DNA of 39,569 bases from Erysipelotrichia bacterium (GTDB lineage: Bacteria; Bacillota_I; Bacilli_A; Erysipelotrichales; Erysipelotrichaceae): positions 1 to 39,569 of the forward strand of contig JAGXSD010000020.1 in assembly GCA_018333955.1 (NCBI GenBank). The letters are read 5' to 3'. Of the stretch, positions 9,160 to 17,740 are shown piece after piece. Every line of letters starts with the position of its first letter. Positions within the stretch are counted from its first letter, which is position 1. A program made the position numbers and the translations under genes. Under the pieces are notes generated by a model. The model was not told the DNA's origin. It did no database searches and saw only the letters and a program-made list of their open reading frames with translations.

Positions 9160-9950
9160 ATACTTTCTCCTTGTCCAATGATGGTAGCTGGTCCTTTTAA
9201 ACTCCAGCCATGTTCTTGTTTACTGACTTCAAGGTGTCCCCCCAATACTTGAATGTTGAGTTTACTATGACATCCTTGAAGTTCATGAGCGGCAACTCCA
9301 CTTGCGACACTACCAGTTCCACATGAGTAGGTCCAGCCCACTCCACGCTCATAAGTTCTCACCATAAGTTGATGTGAGTTCACAATCTTTACAAAGTTCA
9401 CATTTATATGATGAGGGAAAAATTCGTGCGTACATAAAGCTTCGGCAAGTTCAGTACTAATGTGGTAAGGATCTTCTACAAACACCACACCATGAAGTGT
9501 TCCCACAAAACAAACATGCATTTGTTTTTCAAGAAGTGTGATAGGGTGTTTAAAATGTGTGGGTTTCTTGACATGAGGTGGCTTGACATCATCATGAAAT
9601 GTATTAAATGTAAGTTGAATCTCTCCATCACTCATTAATTCTGATTCAATGATTCCTGCGAGCGTTTCAACTTTATAGTGAGTTCCTTGAAGAAGACCTT
9701 CATGAAGTGCAAAAGTGACAAATGCACGATAACCATTCCCACACATGGTAGCCACTGAGCCATCCGCATTGTGATAGTTCATCTTGATATCCGCAACCTC
9801 ACTATGTGAAGGATAAAGGATTCCGTCCGCACCAAAGCCAAAACGACGATGACATAGTTTCTTTGCGACTTCACTTGGATTGAATGGTGGTTCTTTGAAA
9901 ACTAAAAAATCATTTCCGGTTGCATGAATTTTTGTGAAGGAATATTTCAT
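9156..9950 (-). CDS. dapF: Diaminopimelate epimerase
   Basis: Interconverts LL- and meso-diaminopimelate without a cofactor by a two-cysteine mechanism. Both active-site cysteines are visible: Cys70 in MCGNGYR and Cys210 in YSCGTGSVASG. N-terminal KIHATGNDFLV is the family hallmark. 264 residues, a little short of the usual 270-285. It starts by ATGA overlap with lysC. Its presence together with lysA shows that meso-diaminopimelate is made, for cell wall, lysine or both. Confidence 0.95.
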   Translation of the reverse strand: MKYSFTKIHATGNDFLVFKEPPFNPSEVAKKLCHRRFGFGADGILYPSHSEVADIKMNYHNADGSVATMCGNGYRAFVTFALHEGLLQGTHYKVETLAGIIESELMSDGEIQLTFNTFHDDVKPPHVKKPTHFKHPITLLEKQMHVCFVGTLHGVVFVEDPYHISTELAEALCTHEFFPHHINVNFVKIVNSHQLMVRTYERGVGWTYSCGTGSVASGVAAHELQGCHSKLNIQVLGGHLEVSKQEHGWSLKGPATIIGQGESI

Positions 9951-11149
9951 AAGTCAAATGCCTGGGCGATAACTTGAACCGCATGGTTTGTGTGTTCTTT
10001 ACTCATGGTGTATGAAATTGAAATTTCAGAGGTGGTGATTAATTTGTAGGCAATCTCATGGTCTGCGAATAATTGAAACAACTTAGCTGCAACCCCAGAT
10101 TGAGATCTCATCCCGCTACCAACGACCGATACTTTTGAAACATTCTTATCAAGTTGAATAATGACTTGAGGCTCATCATGAGTAAGATAGCGTAACACGG
10201 ATTCTAGATTATCAAGATCATCAGCGCTCGCAGTGAACGCTAAGGTCACAAAGCCATCACTACCTTGTGTTTGCGAAATCATGTCAATGTTGATTCCTTC
10301 ATTGGCTAAGGTCACGAATAAATTCGCGATAAGCGTCATTGACGCTGGGAGATGTTGGATATTGACGAGTACGATTTTTTCTAATACTGAGCAACCTGTG
10401 ATTGGACGATGTTCCATCATGTCCTCCTTTACAATGAGCGTTCCTTCTGAATCTATATGAGCATGGGCAACTTTAACAATCACTCCATAATGCTGGGCAA
10501 TATCAATGGAGCGAGGTTCCATCACCTTGGCTCCTAAAAATGCCATTTCTTTCATTTCTTCAACACTAATCATTTTTAACTGCTTTGCATTGGGCACTAG
10601 TCTAGGATCTACTCCATAGATGCCTGTGACATCGGTATAAATATCACATGGACAATCTAGTTTTGCGGCAAGCGCAATTGCTGTGGTATCACTTCCCCCT
10701 CGACCAAGGGTTGTGATATCCCCTGCGGCATTTTGTCCTTGAAACCCCGCAACCACGACGATATGTTGATCTTCAAGATACTTTAAAATATGTGACACAT
10801 CAATATCATCAATACGGTTATTAGTATGGATACCACTGGTTTTGATTCCAGCTTGAAATCCTGTCAATCCAATCGCTTTAAATCCATGGTCTTGAAGCAT
10901 CATACTTAGTAAAGAAATGGACACTTGTTCTCCTGTAGAAAGTAAAGCGTCTAGTTCGCGCTTACTTGGAGATTGACTGGCTTGCTTCGCTAGGCTAATC
11001 AGTTGATTGGTTGTTTTTCCCATGGCAGAGACGACGACCACAATTTGAGTACCTTGTAACGCTTCTTTCTCAATCTTAGTTGCGATCGCTTGCATTTTTT
11101 CAATGGTTTCAAGTGAAGATCCACCAAACTTCATCACTTTTCGATTCAT
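9947..11149 (-). CDS. lysC: Aspartate kinase (lysine-type, two ACT domains)
   Basis: Phosphorylates aspartate, the entry to the pathway. 400 residues. The kinase domain begins with KFGGSSLE (Lys7) and carries TLGRGGSDTTA and a DVTGIYGVDPR segment. Two ACT domains follow from about 260, where feedback inhibitors bind. Position directly after lysA behind a lysine riboswitch argues for the lysine-sensitive isozyme. An internal start giving a separate beta subunit, as in B. subtilis lysC, is possible; I did not find a decisive internal RBS. Starts by ATGA overlap with lysA. Confidence 0.94.
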   Translation of the reverse strand: MNRKVMKFGGSSLETIEKMQAIATKIEKEALQGTQIVVVVSAMGKTTNQLISLAKQASQSPSKRELDALLSTGEQVSISLLSMMLQDHGFKAIGLTGFQAGIKTSGIHTNNRIDDIDVSHILKYLEDQHIVVVAGFQGQNAAGDITTLGRGGSDTTAIALAAKLDCPCDIYTDVTGIYGVDPRLVPNAKQLKMISVEEMKEMAFLGAKVMEPRSIDIAQHYGVIVKVAHAHIDSEGTLIVKEDMMEHRPITGCSVLEKIVLVNIQHLPASMTLIANLFVTLANEGINIDMISQTQGSDGFVTLAFTASADDLDNLESVLRYLTHDEPQVIIQLDKNVSKVSVVGSGMRSQSGVAAKLFQLFADHEIAYKLITTSEISISYTMSKEHTNHAVQVIAQAFDL

Positions 11150-12426
11150 ACTAAGACATCCTGGGCAAGTAAATCATCGATGGTTTGGGCCTTGACGACG
11201 ACTCTTGCATCGTGTTCACTTACAAATATAACGGCAGGTTTGAGTAATCGATTGTAGTTAGAAGCCATTGAGTAATGGTATGCACCTGTTGTGAATACCA
11301 CAAGATGCTCTCCAACATGGGGTTGAGGAAGTGGGCATTCATGAATCAGAATATCTCCTGTTTCACATGCTTTCCCTGCGATTGCATAGGTTTGTTCGAT
11401 GGCAGCCAATGGACGCTCAAGGATTTTTGCTTCATACTTAGCTTGGTATAACGCGGTTCTCATATGATCCGCCATACTCCCATCCACAAAGACGAATTTC
11501 TTGTTTGAATAGGTGGTTTTTGTAGCCCCGATGGAATAGATTGTCACTCCTGCTTGGGCAACTAAACTTCGACCTGGTTCAATACTCACATGAGGATAAT
11601 CTAAGCCAAGTTCATCACAGGTGTCTTGAATATAATCGAGAATGTGTTTGAAGTGAACTTGAATATCAAATGGATCATCTTCGTGAGTATATCTCACTCC
11701 AAATCCACCCCCTAAATTTAGGTGGGTGACATTGATATTGTGGCTTACTTTTAACTGATGAATCATTTCAAGGAGTAATCGAGCTTCTTTTTGAAATGAG
11801 GTAGGATCAAATATTTGCGATCCAATATGGCAATGAATACCACAGAATTCTAGATGAGGATGAGAAGTAATGGCTTGTATTAACTCAACAGTATCTTGTC
11901 CATAAATTGACATCCCAAATTTTGAATCGTGTTTGGTGGTTGAAATGTATTCATGTGTATGAGCTTCCACTCCAGGATTGATGCGCACCATGACTTTTTG
12001 AGTTTGTGTAACTTTGTTTATGAGATTCTCATATTCGAATGGATTATCAATGACAATGTATCCCACGTGATGTTTTAATGCGACATCAAGTTCTAATGAT
12101 GTTTTATTATTCCCATGAAAAAGAATTTTTTCAGATGGAAAGCCTGCTTTAATGACGGTCATAAGTTCACCTAATGATACCACATCAATATGAAGTCCTT
12201 CTTCATGAATGAGCTGTGCCATGGCTAGGGTTAGAAATGCTTTAGAAGCATAAAAGATGGTTGTTTGTATTTTTGAATGAATAAAAGATGCTTTAAATAA
12301 GCGAATTTGATGACGTATATACGTTTCATTCATCACATAAAGGGGTGTCCCATGTTTACTTACAAGTGATCTTAAATCAACTTGATTCATCATCATGGTG
12401 GAAGCGTGGTGTGTGGTCGGTTGCAT
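11146..12426 (-). CDS. lysA: Diaminopimelate decarboxylase
   Basis: PLP enzyme converting meso-diaminopimelate to lysine. 426 residues. Lys62 in FYASKAF binds PLP; HCHIGSQI, GGGFGVRY and EPGRSLV are the PLP-phosphate and substrate motifs; the C-terminal part has GKACETGD and GAYHYSMASNYN. ATG at 12426 follows AGGAGG at the correct distance. First gene of the operon, directly behind the riboswitch terminator, so the last pathway enzyme is the one made first. Confidence 0.96.
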   Translation of the reverse strand: MQPTTHHASTMMMNQVDLRSLVSKHGTPLYVMNETYIRHQIRLFKASFIHSKIQTTIFYASKAFLTLAMAQLIHEEGLHIDVVSLGELMTVIKAGFPSEKILFHGNNKTSLELDVALKHHVGYIVIDNPFEYENLINKVTQTQKVMVRINPGVEAHTHEYISTTKHDSKFGMSIYGQDTVELIQAITSHPHLEFCGIHCHIGSQIFDPTSFQKEARLLLEMIHQLKVSHNINVTHLNLGGGFGVRYTHEDDPFDIQVHFKHILDYIQDTCDELGLDYPHVSIEPGRSLVAQAGVTIYSIGATKTTYSNKKFVFVDGSMADHMRTALYQAKYEAKILERPLAAIEQTYAIAGKACETGDILIHECPLPQPHVGEHLVVFTTGAYHYSMASNYNRLLKPAVIFVSEHDARVVVKAQTIDDLLAQDVLV

Positions 12427-12436
12427 AGTTCCTCCT

Positions 12437-12468
12437 AAAATAAAAAACCATAAGCAAAAGGCTCATGG
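12437..12468 (-). terminator. Riboswitch-controlled terminator in the lysA leader
   Basis: On the minus strand CCATGAGC/GCTTATGG forms an 8-bp stem with a 5-base loop, followed by TTTTTTATTTT. It lies just before the AGGAGG of lysA, so it can stop transcription before the first codon when lysine is bound to the aptamer. Confidence 0.9.
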
Positions 12469-12497
12469 CTATGACTAGCTTCCTTCTGCCCTCCCGC

Positions 12498-12639
12498 TAA
12501 CAAAGCGCATTGACAAGATGTTGGGCACATCTTATCAACAGTCCCATGTTTGTTCAACATGAGCCCAGTAAATCAATAGATTTACTTCGGCGATGATCCC
12601 TCACAGGAATGCTAATGATGCATCGCGGCCTCTTTGTTA
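12498..12639 (-). ncRNA. Lysine riboswitch (L-box) aptamer
   Basis: The minus-strand leader has the L-box landmarks in order: AGAGGCCGCGATGCAT, GGGATCATCGCCGAAG, the CTGGGC of the next helix, CATGTTGAACAAACATGGGACTGT split by its loop, and a closing helix. The P1 stem is visible as TAACAAAG (12639-12632) pairing with CTTTGTTA (12505-12498), enclosing about 142 nt. A terminator and lysA follow. Lysine binding is expected to turn the eight-gene operon off. Confidence 0.95.
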
Positions 12640-12651
12640 AGGTCTTGTTTT

Positions 12652-12685
12652 GTGATACGATATCACGCACAGTGTGTTTTGTCAA
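12652..12685 (-). promoter_or_regulatory. lysA operon promoter with a perfect inverted repeat over the -10
   Basis: On the minus strand TTGACA (12685-12680), a 17-base spacer and TATCGT (12662-12657) form a good sigma-A promoter. The -10 lies inside the perfect 15-base inverted repeat GTGATA-TCG-TATCAC (12652-12666), which looks like an operator. Confidence 0.75.
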
Positions 12686-12707
12686 TGTGTGTGAATATTC
12701 AAATCCA

Positions 12708-13547
12708 TTAAATTTTTGAAATGCGAATCTTTACATCTAATCCTGGTTGAATCCGATGAGCTAATGCAAAGGATCCTTGATTAAGAGCAAGGCCTAATCG
12801 ATTTAATGAATTGTTATAAAGAAGTGGACTTCCTACACTCACATCATTAAATCCACGACCAAATGACACGGCATCACTAAATAGGGTGCGATGTTGATGC
12901 GTGATAGTAACCATAAACTTTTGTTTTAGAGTTGGTTTAAAACTTAAAAATGCATCATAAGGGATACTACTCCAAATACTTCCATAGCGAACATCTAAGA
13001 TTTCCACACATCCTTCTAGATACTCCTGCGTATGGATATGAGTGCCTATTGGAACAGTTTTTAAATCCGCAAGTGTTAAAACTTTCCCCACATCCTCTAG
13101 ATTAACTTGTTTGCTTGCCAGTTTTGCACCTAAGGCCGCATATAAATCTCTTCCATCAAAGGTATAATTGTCAGATGAATGTTTGAGTCTATGTTTGATG
13201 ATATCAATTTCGTGAACTGATTTTACGTGTAAATTTGCGGCGATGTGACTTGTGGTTCCATTATTGGGGGTCACTAGTAGTGTTCCATTCTCAAGTTCTA
13301 AAACTACACTATTACGATCTGTACCTACGCCTGGATCAACAATACTCACAAACACACTTTGTGCTGGCCAGTATTGAATCGATTGAAACAAACGATATGA
13401 TGCTTCATGAACATTAAAAGGCTGTATATCATGAGTGTTATGAAAGATTTGAAGGTTTTGATCTATACTGAGTGCGACTCCCATCATCGCACTGACGGCT
13501 CCATCACTTAACCCAAAATCAGATTGAAGTATGAGTGGATGTTTCAT
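12708..13547 (-). CDS. DUF62 SAM hydrolase-family protein, paralogue 2 (catalytic His replaced)
   Basis: 279 residues of the SAM hydroxide adenosyltransferase family (COG1912), which splits S-adenosylmethionine to adenosine and methionine using an Asp-Arg-His triad. Here VDPGVGTDR supplies Asp71 and Arg78, but the motif that carries the His (FHGRD) reads FDGRD with Asp131, and TPDNG reads TPNNG. The N-terminal SDFG is normal. The neighbouring paralogue keeps both motifs. ATG 13547 is used (AAGGAG before it; ATGA overlap with the upstream gene). Either activity has changed or it works as a partner subunit. The last gene of the methionine operon; only 22 bases separate its stop from the lysA promoter. 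Confidence 0.88.
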   Translation of the reverse strand: MKHPLILQSDFGLSDGAVSAMMGVALSIDQNLQIFHNTHDIQPFNVHEASYRLFQSIQYWPAQSVFVSIVDPGVGTDRNSVVLELENGTLLVTPNNGTTSHIAANLHVKSVHEIDIIKHRLKHSSDNYTFDGRDLYAALGAKLASKQVNLEDVGKVLTLADLKTVPIGTHIHTQEYLEGCVEILDVRYGSIWSSIPYDAFLSFKPTLKQKFMVTITHQHRTLFSDAVSFGRGFNDVSVGSPLLYNNSLNRLGLALNQGSFALAHRIQPGLDVKIRISKI

Positions 13548-14371
13548 AATTTTCTCCTTATGGATACTTTCCATTGTGGTCCGTAAGATACATTAAATTG
13601 TTTTATAAAACTTGCTTGATTGAGTGCAAAAGCAAGGTTATCAAGTTCATTATGATATGCCACACATGTGTTGGGTGAAACAAATCCAAACGTAGGTGCA
13701 AAGACACAATCAAATTGAATTTTATCTTGACGATGTTCAATAACAACACTTAACTCATCATTAACTTCAATATTAAGCTCCTTAAGCCACTTGAGTGGAA
13801 TATTTGTCCATGCATTCCCGAAGTTTGGATCGACAATTTCAATGTTTCCATAAAGCACAAGGTCTATAATGTTTGGCTCTTCAAGTTCAAACAAAGTTGG
13901 GATATGGTTATCTCCTACTTCTTCAAAAGTGATTTGGCCTGAAGCAAGTTTTGCGCTCACATAGGCAAAAATATCTCGTCCATGAAAGACATTGGTGTGC
14001 TCAGGTGAACTTAAACGAAGGTGAGGATGAATTGCACGAACTTCACTTAGCCCTAATACTTTCTCAATATGTGTTAGTGTACCATTATCTGGAGTCACAA
14101 TAATATGTCCTTGCTTTGTTTTCGCCACAACAGGTACACGATGAGTTCCCACTCCGGGATCAACCACCACCATATGCACTGTCTCACTTGGCCAAAAAGG
14201 TAATACTTGTTTTAAGCGATAACTTGCAGCATAAATGTCATAGGCTGGAATCTCATGAGTCAAGTCAATGATTTCTAGGTGTGAATCAATTGATTTGATA
14301 ACTCCTTTACAAGCTCCAATAGCCCCTTCAGCATAAGTCCAATCACTCATCATTGTTATAATTTTTTTCAT
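13544..14371 (-). CDS. SAM hydroxide adenosyltransferase (SAM hydrolase, DUF62), paralogue 1
   Basis: 275 residues. The proposed Asp-Arg-His triad is complete: Asp71 and Arg78 in VDPGVGTHR, His130 in FHGRD; TPDNG at 93-97 is also intact. The known reaction for the family is SAM plus water to adenosine and methionine, and related enzymes use halide instead. The family N-terminus is unusual here: SDWT rather than (T/S)DFG. Start ATG 14371 overlaps the stop of the transporter T component (ATGA). A longer frame upstream lies wholly inside that gene. Sharing a Met-controlled transcript with a transporter suggests a salvage or recycling role. Confidence 0.88.
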   Translation of the reverse strand: MKKIITMMSDWTYAEGAIGACKGVIKSIDSHLEIIDLTHEIPAYDIYAASYRLKQVLPFWPSETVHMVVVDPGVGTHRVPVVAKTKQGHIIVTPDNGTLTHIEKVLGLSEVRAIHPHLRLSSPEHTNVFHGRDIFAYVSAKLASGQITFEEVGDNHIPTLFELEEPNIIDLVLYGNIEIVDPNFGNAWTNIPLKWLKELNIEVNDELSVVIEHRQDKIQFDCVFAPTFGFVSPNTCVAYHNELDNLAFALNQASFIKQFNVSYGPQWKVSIRRKL

Positions 14372-15222
14372 TTCCAGTATGCCCACATGTCTTGGGTTGG
14401 TGCTATGGTATTCATGTAGATGAGATAACCAAGTACAAAGAACACTACAAGCCATGTCATTCCTTTCATGAGTTTATCTGAAATTGTTGGAGGTTGTTCA
14501 ACATAATATGCTCGTTTCTTTTGATGTCCAAATCCACGTAAATCTAGAGCATTCGCAACCACCTCAACACGATTAAATGATGTCAATAAGAATGGAATAA
14601 GCAGTGTAATATTACGTTTTAGTCTTTCCATTGGACTGATTTTTTTCGCATCAAGTTCTAATCCACGAGCCTGAAGTGAAATCTTCATATTTGTAAAGTC
14701 ATTTGCTAGATCAGGAATAAATCTGAATGTAAGACTAATGATAGCAGCAATCTTGGGCGGCACTTTCATTGATGCTAATCCAGAAGCCAGTTGAGAGGGA
14801 GTAATAGAAAAAATAAATACCAAGGATATCATAAAACTTGTAAAGATTTTAAAGAAGCGAACACCAAGGTACCAAACACTTTCCTGAGTCAATACATAAC
14901 CAAAGATTTGACCTATTGGAGTACGATCTCCTCCAAGGTAAAATGAGCCAACATCTGGATCTACAAGCCAAAATAAGAAAATATTCATAAGATTTAAAAA
15001 CACAAAGAATATCATGGATGCTTTAACAATTTTCTTGTTCGGTTTTAATGACGATAGACCGATTACGCTAAGTAGGAATACAGGTGTTAGTATCCTCATA
15101 TCAAAGGACATTAACACCATAATCAAAACAGCCACAAAAAGAGGAACTTTTGTGGAACCATTGAGTCGTCCTAAGAAGGTATGACTAGGTTTAAAATTGA
15201 TAAGCATGGTGTTATTAGCCAT
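14368..15222 (-). CDS. mtsC: ECF transporter T component (MtsC type)
   Basis: Energy-coupling transmembrane subunit that links the substrate subunit to the ATPase. 284 residues with several membrane helices in the N-terminal two thirds. The two coupling-helix motifs that contact the ATPases are visible: ARGLELDAKK and LDLRGFGHQKKR. Its start overlaps the end of the ATPase gene by 8 bases. Named by analogy with the methionine-regulated ECF system (MtsABC in SEED, MtsTUV in other schemes); not the streptococcal metal transporter of the same name. Confidence 0.87.
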   Translation of the reverse strand: MANNTMLINFKPSHTFLGRLNGSTKVPLFVAVLIMVLMSFDMRILTPVFLLSVIGLSSLKPNKKIVKASMIFFVFLNLMNIFLFWLVDPDVGSFYLGGDRTPIGQIFGYVLTQESVWYLGVRFFKIFTSFMISLVFIFSITPSQLASGLASMKVPPKIAAIISLTFRFIPDLANDFTNMKISLQARGLELDAKKISPMERLKRNITLLIPFLLTSFNRVEVVANALDLRGFGHQKKRAYYVEQPPTISDKLMKGMTWLVVFFVLGYLIYMNTIAPTQDMWAYWK

Positions 15223-16891
15223 GTTTAAACTCCTTAATAAAATGATACGCTAATGTAGCAGGATCATGCCCACTCTTAATCGCAAGTTCTAATAATGAGG
15301 TAGGACGTAGTGAAGCTTGCTTCATTAGTGAAGCATCTGATAATGCAATATAGGTTGGTCCATCATAAATGAGTTGACCTTTTGATAGTACTAGGGCACG
15401 ATCTGTATATTCCATGGCTAAATGCATATCATGGGTAATGAAGATAAATGCAAGCTGAGTCAACTTATGAAGATGCTCTAAAAAGCTCATCATTTCAGTA
15501 TAGTGGGCATAATCTTGACCTGCGGTGGGTTCATCAAGAATAAGAATGTCTGGAGATAATGCTAAGATGGCAGCGACCGTAAGTCGTTTCTTTTGTCCAT
15601 AACTTAAAGCACTGACAGGCCAACGACGCATCGATTTCAAATCTGTCATGGTTAAAACTTCGATGAGTCTTTCTGAAATTAATGCTTCATCTTGAAGCCG
15701 TAATCTTAATGCGAATAAAATCTCTTCTTCAACGCTTTGTTTTGCGATCATCTGATTTGGATTTTGCATCACTAGTCCAATGTGTTGACCAATTTGCGCA
15801 ATACTCATAGCGCTTGTGGGTTGATTTAACACACTCACTACCCCAGAGTAAGGAGAAACAATGCCGCTAAGTAACTTCGCGAGTGTGGATTTACCTGCCC
15901 CATTCTCACCCATGAGAGCGATTCTCTCTCCTTTATAGACTTTGAATGAAACATCTTGAATTAATGGACGCTCATCATATTGGAAATATACATGATCAAA
16001 ACGACACACTTCAGTTCCTTGTGGCTGAGTTGATTCAAGTTTAAGTGCTGGTAAATCAAATGCAGGAATTTTCATGTTCTCAAGAGGAGTCCACGATTCA
16101 TGTTGATTAAGTGACACATTAAATGTTTTTAAGGCTTGTAAATAAAGAGGTTCTCTTAGTCCATATCTTCCACATAAAGAAGATTTAAGAAGTTCATCTA
16201 CTCCTCCATCAAAGACAATACGACCTTCATGCATAACAATGACACGATCAACAGCCTTCAGAATCACATCTTCAAATCGATGTTCAATGATAATCATGGT
16301 TTTTTGTTGTTGATGGAGTTCATCAATAAGATTAATAGCTTCAGCAGCAGAGACGGGATCTAAACTTGCTAAAGGTTCATCAAAAAGTAGACCCACCACA
16401 TCATCATGCAAGACTCCCGCTAAGGCTACTTTTTGCTTTTGACCTCCAGAAAGTTGAAATGGCACTTGTGTTAAGAAATCACTCATATGAACTTTTGAAG
16501 TTGCTTCAATGACTTTCTCAATCATGAGCTCTCGAGGCATATTTTGATTTTCTAACACAAAAGCAACATCTTCTCCCACTGATAAAGACACAAACTGAGC
16601 ATCACTATCTTGTAAAATAGAACCCAGTTTTTTGCCAATCTTAAAAAGTGAAAGCGATGTTGATGGTTGATTCATAATGAGGCATTCGCCTTGAATCTCA
16701 CCTTTATATGAAAACGGAATAAGACCGTTCATACAATGCATGAGCGTACTTTTTCCTGATCCACTTTGACCTAAAATAAGCACTTTCTCATGTTCATAAA
16801 TCGTAAGATTGATGTCATGTAACGTGGGCTCACTTTGAGAATCATAGCGGAAGGTAAAGTTGTTGAATTGAATGAACGGTCTTTGTGTCAT
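15215..16891 (-). CDS. mtsB: ECF transporter ATPase, two ABC domains fused (MtsB type)
   Basis: 558 residues carrying two complete ABC units in one chain, in place of separate EcfA1 and EcfA2. Domain 1: Walker A GQSGSGKST, signature LSGGQKQKVALAG, Walker B LLFDEPLASLD. Domain 2 (from about 290): Walker A GENGAGKST, signature LSYGQKKRL, Walker B LILDEPTAGQD. This fused form is usual for dedicated (group I-like) ECF operons such as the methionine-regulated one. It starts 4 bases after the stop of the S component. Confidence 0.92.
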   Translation of the reverse strand: MTQRPFIQFNNFTFRYDSQSEPTLHDINLTIYEHEKVLILGQSGSGKSTLMHCMNGLIPFSYKGEIQGECLIMNQPSTSLSLFKIGKKLGSILQDSDAQFVSLSVGEDVAFVLENQNMPRELMIEKVIEATSKVHMSDFLTQVPFQLSGGQKQKVALAGVLHDDVVGLLFDEPLASLDPVSAAEAINLIDELHQQQKTMIIIEHRFEDVILKAVDRVIVMHEGRIVFDGGVDELLKSSLCGRYGLREPLYLQALKTFNVSLNQHESWTPLENMKIPAFDLPALKLESTQPQGTEVCRFDHVYFQYDERPLIQDVSFKVYKGERIALMGENGAGKSTLAKLLSGIVSPYSGVVSVLNQPTSAMSIAQIGQHIGLVMQNPNQMIAKQSVEEEILFALRLRLQDEALISERLIEVLTMTDLKSMRRWPVSALSYGQKKRLTVAAILALSPDILILDEPTAGQDYAHYTEMMSFLEHLHKLTQLAFIFITHDMHLAMEYTDRALVLSKGQLIYDGPTYIALSDASLMKQASLRPTSLLELAIKSGHDPATLAYHFIKEFKHG

Positions 16892-16895
16892 AGTT

Positions 16896-17465
16896 TTACT
16901 CTTTTGTTAAATTTGTTGAAGAAGCATAGACTTTAGATAATGCGAATAATAATGGAAGTCCTCCAACCACAAGAACGACTGTGTTAGAGATACCAGCTGC
17001 CCAAGCTTGAGCTAAAGTAATAGTAAGTTCTCCACCATATAGTAATAATGTTACTACTGGAGTAACTAATCCAAAGGCAACAACGTTACCAACAAGACCT
17101 AGTGCTACAAAGATCACTGCATGGAGTAAGTTGAATTTTCCTTTAGTCACCACTGCACCATAAACTGGTAATAAGCCAATGAAGAATCCTAAGACTGCAT
17201 TTCCTACACTCCAGTCAAACCAGTAACCCCATGCGCCAATAAAGTCCGCAACAACGTTACCAAGACCTGCTGCAACCGCTGCTGGTAGTGGACCAAATAG
17301 TGCTCCTACAACTACTGGGACTAAAAATGCGGTAGTGAGACGAGTATTAGTGAAAACTGTAATTCCACCAAATACCATTAAAACTCCGAATAATGCTGCA
17401 CCTAGTGCAACGCCGACGATGGTCTTGGTATTCCATTCACCAAGAATAAGTTTTGCTGTTTTCAT
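16896..17465 (-). CDS. mtsA: ECF transporter S component, methionine-regulated (MtsA type)
   Basis: 189-residue membrane protein with about six hydrophobic segments, the size and topology of ECF substrate-binding subunits. Small-residue-rich helix 1 (GVALGAALFGVLM) carries the AxxxA-like face used to dock on the T component. The substrate cannot be read from the sequence; a Met-specific T-box leader directly upstream points to methionine, a precursor or a SAM-derived compound. GGAGG lies before ATG 17465. First gene of an operon with ATPase, T component and two SAM hydrolase-family genes. Confidence 0.85.
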   Translation of the reverse strand: MKTAKLILGEWNTKTIVGVALGAALFGVLMVFGGITVFTNTRLTTAFLVPVVVGALFGPLPAAVAAGLGNVVADFIGAWGYWFDWSVGNAVLGFFIGLLPVYGAVVTKGKFNLLHAVIFVALGLVGNVVAFGLVTPVVTLLLYGGELTITLAQAWAAGISNTVVLVVGGLPLLFALSKVYASSTNLTKE

Positions 17466-17480
17466 GACTTTCCTCCTTGA

Positions 17481-17735
17481 AAACGTAAAAGCCCTCTACC
17501 ATAAGGACGAGGGCTTGTCGTGTTACCACCTTAATTTGTTTATGTTGCCATAAACCTTGTAAAGACCTTTTACTAGTCTCTATCGCTATAACGGGCGCAC
17601 CGAAGTAAGTTACTTCGAAAGTTTCACCTACTCTGCTCATAAGCCATGTTCATGTTGATTGCTTCCTCTTTGCACCAATACCGAGTTCTCTTTAAGTTCA
17701 ATCAGACACTACTCATCTTAATCTTTGCATTTATG
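17481..17735 (-). ncRNA. T-box leader, probably methionine-specific, with terminator
   Basis: This leader fills most of the 412-base gap between the ECF operon and the divergent gene at 17878. On the minus strand it has a stem I region with GATGAGTAGT, AGAGA and GGTATTGGTG, two ATG triplets (17653-17651 and 17647-17645) in the specifier region, and the T-box sequence AAGGTGGTAACACG (17532-17519). A terminator hairpin AGCCCTC/GAGGGCT (17515-17490) with a T run follows. Uncharged tRNA-Met would stabilise the antiterminator and switch the operon on. A 67-residue open frame in this stretch is an accident of the leader. Confidence 0.93.
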
Positions 17736-17740
17736 TTGAA

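Noticed and set aside
12708-14371. Fluorinase or chlorinase reading of the DUF62 pair
   Set aside because: The Asp-Arg-His type motifs of SAM hydrolases are present in paralogue 1 and there is no halometabolite gene nearby.
17437-17640. 67-residue minus-strand open frame before the ECF S component
   Set aside because: It lies over the T-box, its terminator and the start of mtsA, and has no RBS or protein-like features; it is a by-product of the leader.
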